Assembly: GCF_004791165.1 (NCBI RefSeq)
Contig: NZ_SRUZ01000005.1
Location: 124,001-188,000, forward strand
Length of the DNA stretch: 64,000 bases
Direction of reading: 5' to 3'
Source: Mesorhizobium sp. M8A.F.Ca.ET.218.01.1.1
GTDB taxonomy: Bacteria; Pseudomonadota; Alphaproteobacteria; Rhizobiales; Rhizobiaceae
The number at the start of each line of letters is the position of its first letter. Position 1 is the first letter of the stretch. Both the position numbers and the translations under genes were made by a program. This document shows, piece after piece, positions 59,757-64,000 of the stretch. The notes below the pieces were generated by a model that was given only the letters and a program-made list of their open reading frames with translations, was not told the origin of the DNA and did not search any database.

Positions 59757-60491
59757 ATGCAAAAGGCTGCTGTCGGAAAGAACAACGAGGCGATCGCGGC
59801 CCAGCTCGCGCCGGTCGGCCGCGAAACGGTGCAGGATCGCGTCTATTCCGAACTGCGGCGCGCGCTGATCGGCGGCCTGTTCGAGCCAAGCCAGGTGCTG
59901 ACGATCCGCGGTCTGGCCGATGCGCTGGTCACCTCGACGATGCCGGTGCGCGAAGCGCTAGGCCGGCTGATCACGGAGAAGGCGCTGGAGGCGCTGCCCA
60001 ACCGCTCAGTGCGCGTGCCGCCGATCACGCTGGAACGTCTCGACGATCTCCTGCGTGCCCGCGTCCTGATCGAGGGCGAGGCGATCGCACTTGCCGCGGC
60101 GCGCATGGGGCCGCGCCAGATAGCTGGCATCGAAACCATTCTGGCTGAATGGGACGAGATGCGGGCGCTGAAACACAAGAAGGATGTCGACCGCGAAGTG
60201 ACGCTCAACCAGAGCTTTCACTTCGAGATCTACCGGTCCTGCGGCTCGGCCGTGCTGATCCCGATGATCGAGAGCCTGTGGCTGCAATCGGGGCCATGCA
60301 TCCGCGTCGCCATCTACGCCTTCTCGGAAGCCGGCGAGGTCGACACCGCCCAGTATCACCGCCGCATCGTCGAGGCGCTGGCCACGCAGGACGCGCATGC
60401 GGCGCGCGAGGCGCTGGCCGCCGACATCAGCCGGCCCTTCACCTTCCTGCGGAACAAGCTGCAATCCGCCGCCGCGAAAGACCAGACATGA
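59757..60491 (+). CDS. GntR-family (FCD) transcriptional regulator
   Basis: A 244-residue FCD-type regulator from ATG 59757 (MQKAAVGKNNEA). The HTH is IRGLADALVTSTMPVREALGR, followed by the FCD domain with NQSFHFEIYRSCG and AQYHRRIVEAL. A GTG at 59679 would place an operator-like palindrome inside the coding region and was rejected. It probably controls both divergent units. Its stop overlaps the DUF3830 start (ATGA). Confidence 0.86.
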   Translation: MQKAAVGKNNEAIAAQLAPVGRETVQDRVYSELRRALIGGLFEPSQVLTIRGLADALVTSTMPVREALGRLITEKALEALPNRSVRVPPITLERLDDLLRARVLIEGEAIALAAARMGPRQIAGIETILAEWDEMRALKHKKDVDREVTLNQSFHFEIYRSCGSAVLIPMIESLWLQSGPCIRVAIYAFSEAGEVDTAQYHRRIVEALATQDAHAAREALAADISRPFTFLRNKLQSAAAKDQT

Positions 60492-60979
60492 CCGCCATCA
60501 GGATCAGCGAGCCGCGTTCGAAGCTTTCCGTCACGGCGCTCCTGTCGCCTGGGAAGGCGCCGGAAAACGCCGCGTTCCTCACGGCCTATCTAGCCACGCC
60601 ACGCGTCGTCCCAAGCCTCCACGCCATGTGGACGGGACCCGAGATTTCCTGTCCGGTTCCCGCCGCCGATCTTGAAGGCCAAACCTATGCCAGGCCCTTG
60701 CCGGCGGAGAACGCGACGCTGACGCCGCAGCCGGGCGACATCGTGTTGTCCTACGTGCCGCCACGCATGTGGGGCGGCAATCCCAATGCCATCTTCGACA
60801 TCGGCCTGTTCTACGGGCAGGGCGCGCGGCTTCTGTTCCCGATCGGTTGGCTGGCCGGCAGCGTGGTGGCACAGGTGCTTGCCGAGGAGCGCGATCAATT
60901 CGCAGCCGCGTGTGGGGTGATCCGGCGCAACGGCGCCTGCGACATCACCTTCAGCCTGGTGGAGGCTTCAAATGGCTGA
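60488..60979 (+). CDS. DUF3830-family cyclophilin-like protein
   Basis: A 163-residue protein from ATG 60488, overlapping the regulator by 4 bases. The central LPQPGDIVLSYVPPRMWGGN segment (here TPQPGDIVLSYVPPRMWGGN) and FYGQGARLLFPIGWLAGSVVA fit the DUF3830 family, whose fold is cyclophilin-like and whose role is unknown. It is always soluble with no signal peptide visible here. Linkage to Liv-type importers and oxidoreductases is the main clue to its job. Confidence 0.65.
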   Translation: MTAIRISEPRSKLSVTALLSPGKAPENAAFLTAYLATPRVVPSLHAMWTGPEISCPVPAADLEGQTYARPLPAENATLTPQPGDIVLSYVPPRMWGGNPNAIFDIGLFYGQGARLLFPIGWLAGSVVAQVLAEERDQFAAACGVIRRNGACDITFSLVEASNG

Positions 60980-61325
60980 CGACAGTTTCGAGCTCTTCGA
61001 TCTTCGCGTCGAGGCGGTCATCCCGCAGGGCAAACCGATCTACTGCGGCGCCAAGGCCGGCGATTATTTCGAGCTCAAGGGCGAGATGCTGTCGATGCCG
61101 GCGGGGCAGGGTTTCTCGATCTACTCGCTTGCCGCCGTGTTGCCGCTGCTCGCGGCAAAACAGCGCCCGACGCACCCGAACGACTGGATGACCTCGGACG
61201 CCGAGATCGCCTGTCCCGACCCCAACTGCGCCAGCCGGCTCCGGATCGTCAGGCTGGCCAAGCGGCGGTTCAGCCATGCCGAGACGACGGCCGTGCCACT
61301 GCCGAAGGAGAATGACCGGACATGA
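60972..61325 (+). CDS. TIGR04076-family small protein
   Basis: A 117-residue protein overlapping the DUF3830 gene by 8 bases and the aldo/keto reductase gene by 4. The pattern of a cysteine followed by GAKAGDYFELKG near residue 25, a middle hydrophobic helix (SLAAVLPLLAA) and CPDPNCASRLRIVRL near residue 81 matches the TIGR04076 family, whose function is unknown. The cysteine positions could bind metal or a cofactor. Very tight coupling suggests that it works with its neighbours. Confidence 0.68.
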   Translation: MADDSFELFDLRVEAVIPQGKPIYCGAKAGDYFELKGEMLSMPAGQGFSIYSLAAVLPLLAAKQRPTHPNDWMTSDAEIACPDPNCASRLRIVRLAKRRFSHAETTAVPLPKENDRT

Positions 61326-62377
61326 CCGCCAAGACCTTCGACCTCGGCCCGGGCTACACCATCTCGCGCGTCATACGAGGTGGCTGGCAACTGGCCGGAG
61401 GCCATGGCGCCATTGATCGCAGCCAAGCGGTGACCGACCTGATCGCCACCTTCGATGCCGGGATTTGGACCTATGACTGCGCCGATATCTACACAGGCGT
61501 CGAGGAGTTGATCGGCGCCGCGCGGTTGCGGCTGGCCAATGAACGCGGCCTCGATGCGGCGGCCAAAATGAAGGTGCACACCAAGCTGGTGCCCGATCTG
61601 GAACGGCTGGCCAACATCAGTCGCGATTATATCAGGGGCATCGTCGACCAGTCGCTGCGGCGGCTGAAGACCGAGCGGCTCGATCTCGTCCAGTTCCACT
61701 GGTGGGATTATGCGACGGCCGGCTACGTCGAGGCGATGGGCTGGCTCGAGGAGCTTCGGCGCGAGGGCAAGGTGCGCAATCTCGGCACCACCAATTTCGA
61801 CACGCCACGGCTCGCCGAAATCCTGACCGCCGGTATCCCGCTGGTCAGCCAGCAGCTGCAATATTCGGTGCTGGACCAGCGTCCGGCGAACAGCCTCGCG
61901 GCACTTGCCGAGAAAAACGGTGTCAGTTTCCTTTGCTACGGCTCTGTGGCCGGCGGCTTCCTCAGCGACAGATGGCTCGGCGTGGCCGAACCTGTCACGC
62001 CGCTCGAAAACCGCTCGCTGGTCAAATACAAGCTGATCATCGATGATTACGGCGGCTGGGACCTGTTCCAGCAACTGCTCCAGACACTCAAGGCCGTCGG
62101 CGACCGCCACGGCGTCGACATCGCCACGATAGCCAGCGCCTGGGTGCTGGAGCAGCCGCAAGTCGCCGCCGTCATCGTCGGTGCCCGCAACCAGGCTCAT
62201 GCGCTGGCCAATGCGGAGATCATGAACATCGTGCTCGACGCCGACGACCGTGCGCGGATTGCCGCCGCCATCGCGCGGGGCAACGGCCTCGAGGGTGACG
62301 TCTACATGCTGGAGCGCGACCGCCATGGCCGCCACGGCTCGATCATGCACTACAATCTGAACGCGGGCCGGGTGTGA
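61322..62377 (+). CDS. Aldo/keto reductase
   Basis: A 351-residue NADPH-dependent TIM-barrel oxidoreductase. The catalytic set is recognizable: Asp/Tyr in TYDCADIYTGVEEL, Lys in MKVHTKLVPD, and His in LVQFHWWDY. C-terminal cofactor segment VAAVIVGARNQAHALAN is typical. It may reduce or oxidize the product of the flavin oxidase encoded divergently. The substrate is unknown. Confidence 0.85.
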   Translation: MTAKTFDLGPGYTISRVIRGGWQLAGGHGAIDRSQAVTDLIATFDAGIWTYDCADIYTGVEELIGAARLRLANERGLDAAAKMKVHTKLVPDLERLANISRDYIRGIVDQSLRRLKTERLDLVQFHWWDYATAGYVEAMGWLEELRREGKVRNLGTTNFDTPRLAEILTAGIPLVSQQLQYSVLDQRPANSLAALAEKNGVSFLCYGSVAGGFLSDRWLGVAEPVTPLENRSLVKYKLIIDDYGGWDLFQQLLQTLKAVGDRHGVDIATIASAWVLEQPQVAAVIVGARNQAHALANAEIMNIVLDADDRARIAAAIARGNGLEGDVYMLERDRHGRHGSIMHYNLNAGRV

Positions 62378-62382
62378 CGCCC

Positions 62383-62805
62383 ATGGACGACAAGCTGTTT
62401 TCGCAAGCCTGTGCCGAAGTCGTCGATCTGCATCGCTTCTTCGTCGACTGGTTCGTCGCCGCGCGGGCCGACAAAGTGGATTTCGGCCGCTTCGAAGCCG
62501 TCATGGGAGAAGGCTTGACCATGATCGCACCGGGCGGCCAGATCCTCGACCGCGATGCCGTGATCGACCATGTCCGCTCCAGCCGCGCCACGTGCGACGA
62601 CGGCTTCGCCATCTCGATCGAGGACATTAGGCCCGGCTGGCAGGACGGCGATGCCATCGTAGTCCTCTACGTCGAGGCGCAGTTGCGTGGCGGCAAGCAT
62701 AGCCGCCGCCAGTCGAGTGCCGTTTTCACCACCAGTTCATCGGCGCCCAATGGCGTCCAATGGCGGCACCTGCATGAAACCTGGCTGCAGGTGCCGGAAC
62801 ACTGA
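62383..62805 (+). CDS. NTF2-like/SnoaL-type small protein
   Basis: A 140-residue protein from ATG 62383; a GTG at 62374 overlapping the reductase stop is also possible. The length, the N-terminal helix (FSQACAEVVDLHRFFVDWFVA), the GPGGQILDRDAVIDHVRS-type strand region and the C-terminal WRHLHETWLQ fit an NTF2-like cone fold. Such proteins serve as isomerases, cyclases or lipid/ligand binders. The family assignment is by pattern only. Confidence 0.6.
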   Translation: MDDKLFSQACAEVVDLHRFFVDWFVAARADKVDFGRFEAVMGEGLTMIAPGGQILDRDAVIDHVRSSRATCDDGFAISIEDIRPGWQDGDAIVVLYVEAQLRGGKHSRRQSSAVFTTSSSAPNGVQWRHLHETWLQVPEH

Positions 62806-62852
62806 GACTTTCCAGACGTCAAACCAGTTCGTGTAACTCAAGGGGAACAACA

Positions 62853-64000
62853 ATGAGAAAGACGATACTCCAGCTCACCACCGCGCTTGCTCTGGTCACG
62901 ATTGCCGGTGCTGCCCAGGCCGCCGACTGCAAGATCACCGTCGGCCTCGTCATGGAACTGACCGGTCCGGCAGGCGAATACGGCCAGGCCGGCGCCAAGT
63001 CGGTCGAAATGGCCTTCCGCGACATCAACGACGCCGGCGGGGTGCGCGGCTGCGATCTCGTCACCGATACCCGTGACAGCCAGAGCCAGGGCAACATCGC
63101 GGTCGACGCCGCGACCCAGTTGGTTCAAGTCAAGAAGGTGCCAGTCATCATCGGCGGCATCATTTCCTCGGTGTCGATCCCGATCCTGACCTCGGTCACC
63201 GCTCCGGCCAAGATCGTCCAGGTCTCGCCGGCGTCATCCTCGCCAACGCTGACGACACTCGGCCGCGACGGCAAGACCAACGGCATCTTCTTCCGCACCA
63301 TCACCTCGGACGCGCTCCAGGGCGTGGCCGCCGCCAAATACGCCGTCGACAAGGGCTTCAAGAAGCTGGCGATCATCCATGTCAACAACGACTTCGGCGT
63401 CAACATGGTGGCCGAATTCTCGCGTGCCTACAAAGCGCTCGGCGGCACCATCGTTTCCGACACGCCCTACAATGAGAAGCAATCGAGCTATGCCTCCGAG
63501 GTCACCGCGGCGATGGGAGGCGAGCCGGACGGTCTTTATCTCGTCAGCACGCCGGTCGATGGCGCCACCGTTGCCCGCACCTGGATTTCCCAGGGCGGCG
63601 TGCAGAAGTTCCTGCTCAATGACGGCATGAACAGCCCTGACTTCATCGACTCCGTCGGCGCCGATTATCTGAAGGACGCCTATGGCACGTCTTCGGGCAC
63701 CAGTCCGACCGCCTCGACCGAGTATTTCACCAAGAACTACAAGGCGTTCTCCGGCATCGAACCGTCGAACCCGGCGGCCGACCGTTCCTATGATGCCGGC
63801 GCCATCGTCGGGCTGGCCATCGCGATTGCCGGCTCCGAGGACCCGGCCAAGATCAAGGACGCCATGTACAAGGCGGTCGATCCCGCCGGCACGCCGATCT
63901 ATGCCGGCAAGGAGGAGTTCGCCAAGGCGCTCGGCCTGATCAAGGATGGCAAGCCGATCCGTTACGAAGGCGTCATCGGCCCTGTCGCCTTCGACAAGTT
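62853..64000 (+). CDS. Liv-type ABC transporter substrate-binding protein, 3'-truncated by the window edge
   Basis: A periplasmic Leu/Ile/Val-fold binding protein; about 382 codons are visible and no stop is reached. ATG 62853 follows AAGGGGAA, and a Sec signal peptide covers about 1-24 (ending AAQAAD). The mature part begins CKITVGLVMELTGPAGEYGQ and contains RDSQSQGN and later VNNDFGVNM segments of the family. It is the natural partner of the divergent LivHMGF proteins. The ligand is unknown. Confidence 0.87.
   Translation, partial: MRKTILQLTTALALVTIAGAAQAADCKITVGLVMELTGPAGEYGQAGAKSVEMAFRDINDAGGVRGCDLVTDTRDSQSQGNIAVDAATQLVQVKKVPVIIGGIISSVSIPILTSVTAPAKIVQVSPASSSPTLTTLGRDGKTNGIFFRTITSDALQGVAAAKYAVDKGFKKLAIIHVNNDFGVNMVAEFSRAYKALGGTIVSDTPYNEKQSSYASEVTAAMGGEPDGLYLVSTPVDGATVARTWISQGGVQKFLLNDGMNSPDFIDSVGADYLKDAYGTSSGTSPTASTEYFTKNYKAFSGIEPSNPAADRSYDAGAIVGLAIAIAGSEDPAKIKDAMYKAVDPAGTPIYAGKEEFAKALGLIKDGKPIRYEGVIGPVAFDK

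Noticed and set aside
1..64000. Search for tRNA, rRNA, CRISPR arrays, transposases, prophage genes and attachment sites
   Set aside because: No cloverleaf, regularly spaced repeat, transposase or integrase was recognized by eye; a tRNAscan or Rfam run could still find a small RNA.

Overview
The window is GC-rich, gene-dense and almost entirely catabolic. It suggests a soil or plant-associated alphaproteobacterium of the Rhizobiales, most likely Mesorhizobium or a close relative. The grounds are the rhizobial ectoine operon order (ehuCD-eutABCDE), the Sinorhizobium-type phnW-phnA-phnY phosphonate route, the two kinds of palindromic intergenic repeat, and the abundance of ABC importers each paired with a local regulator. 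This assignment is an inference from gene content, not a measured phylogeny. I see no rRNA, tRNA, CRISPR array, transposase or replication origin. No stretch over 300 bases lacks a gene.

Layout. (1) 1-6.4 kb: ectoine/hydroxyectoine uptake (ehuC partial, ehuD) and degradation (eutA-E). (2) 6.5-10.7 kb: a GntR/FCD regulator, a DeoR regulator and an 825-residue dimethylglycine/sarcosine dehydrogenase-like flavoprotein. (3) 10.7-22.6 kb: aminoethylphosphonate locus with a divergent LysR regulator, phnW, phnA, phnY, a class III PLP enzyme resembling PbfA, a 2-hydroxyacid dehydrogenase, and the phnSTUV importer. (4) 22.6-36 kb: a sugar or sugar-acid regulon. A CUT1 ABC importer, a mandelate-racemase-type enolase-superfamily enzyme, a rhamnose-mutarotase-like protein, a Gfo/Idh oxidoreductase and a MaoC protein are read leftward. 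An IclR regulator and an amidohydrolase are read rightward. Next comes a leftward MaoC - CoA-transferase III - signal-less solute-binding-protein operon, and then a beta-propeller lactonase. (5) 36-41.3 kb: Tim44-domain and zinc-ribbon proteins, a quinone-oxidoreductase-type enzyme with a divergent LysR regulator, and a lone ThDP enzyme. (6) 41.3-50.4 kb: one long leftward array of GNAT acetyltransferase, MalT-like LuxR regulator, histone-deacetylase-family amidohydrolase and a urea/amide-type ABC importer. (7) 50.5-54.9 kb: M20 amidohydrolase, small-molecule kinase, class III PLP phospho-lyase-like enzyme and GntR regulator, resembling hydroxylysine or phosphoethanolamine breakdown. (8) 54.9-64 kb: a DAO-family oxidase with a LivHMGF importer read leftward. 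Divergently come a GntR regulator, a DUF3830 protein, a TIGR04076 protein, an aldo/keto reductase, an NTF2-like protein and a Liv-type binding protein that runs off the window.

How it works together. Each block pairs an importer, soluble catabolic enzymes and a dedicated regulator. Many genes overlap by 4 bases (ATGA), so translational coupling is likely. The least explained blocks are the cytosolic binding protein with CoA-transferase and MaoC (31.8-34.7 kb), the acetyltransferase/deacetylase/amide-importer array (41.3-50.4 kb), and the DUF3830/TIGR04076/aldo-keto reductase cluster (54.9-64 kb).
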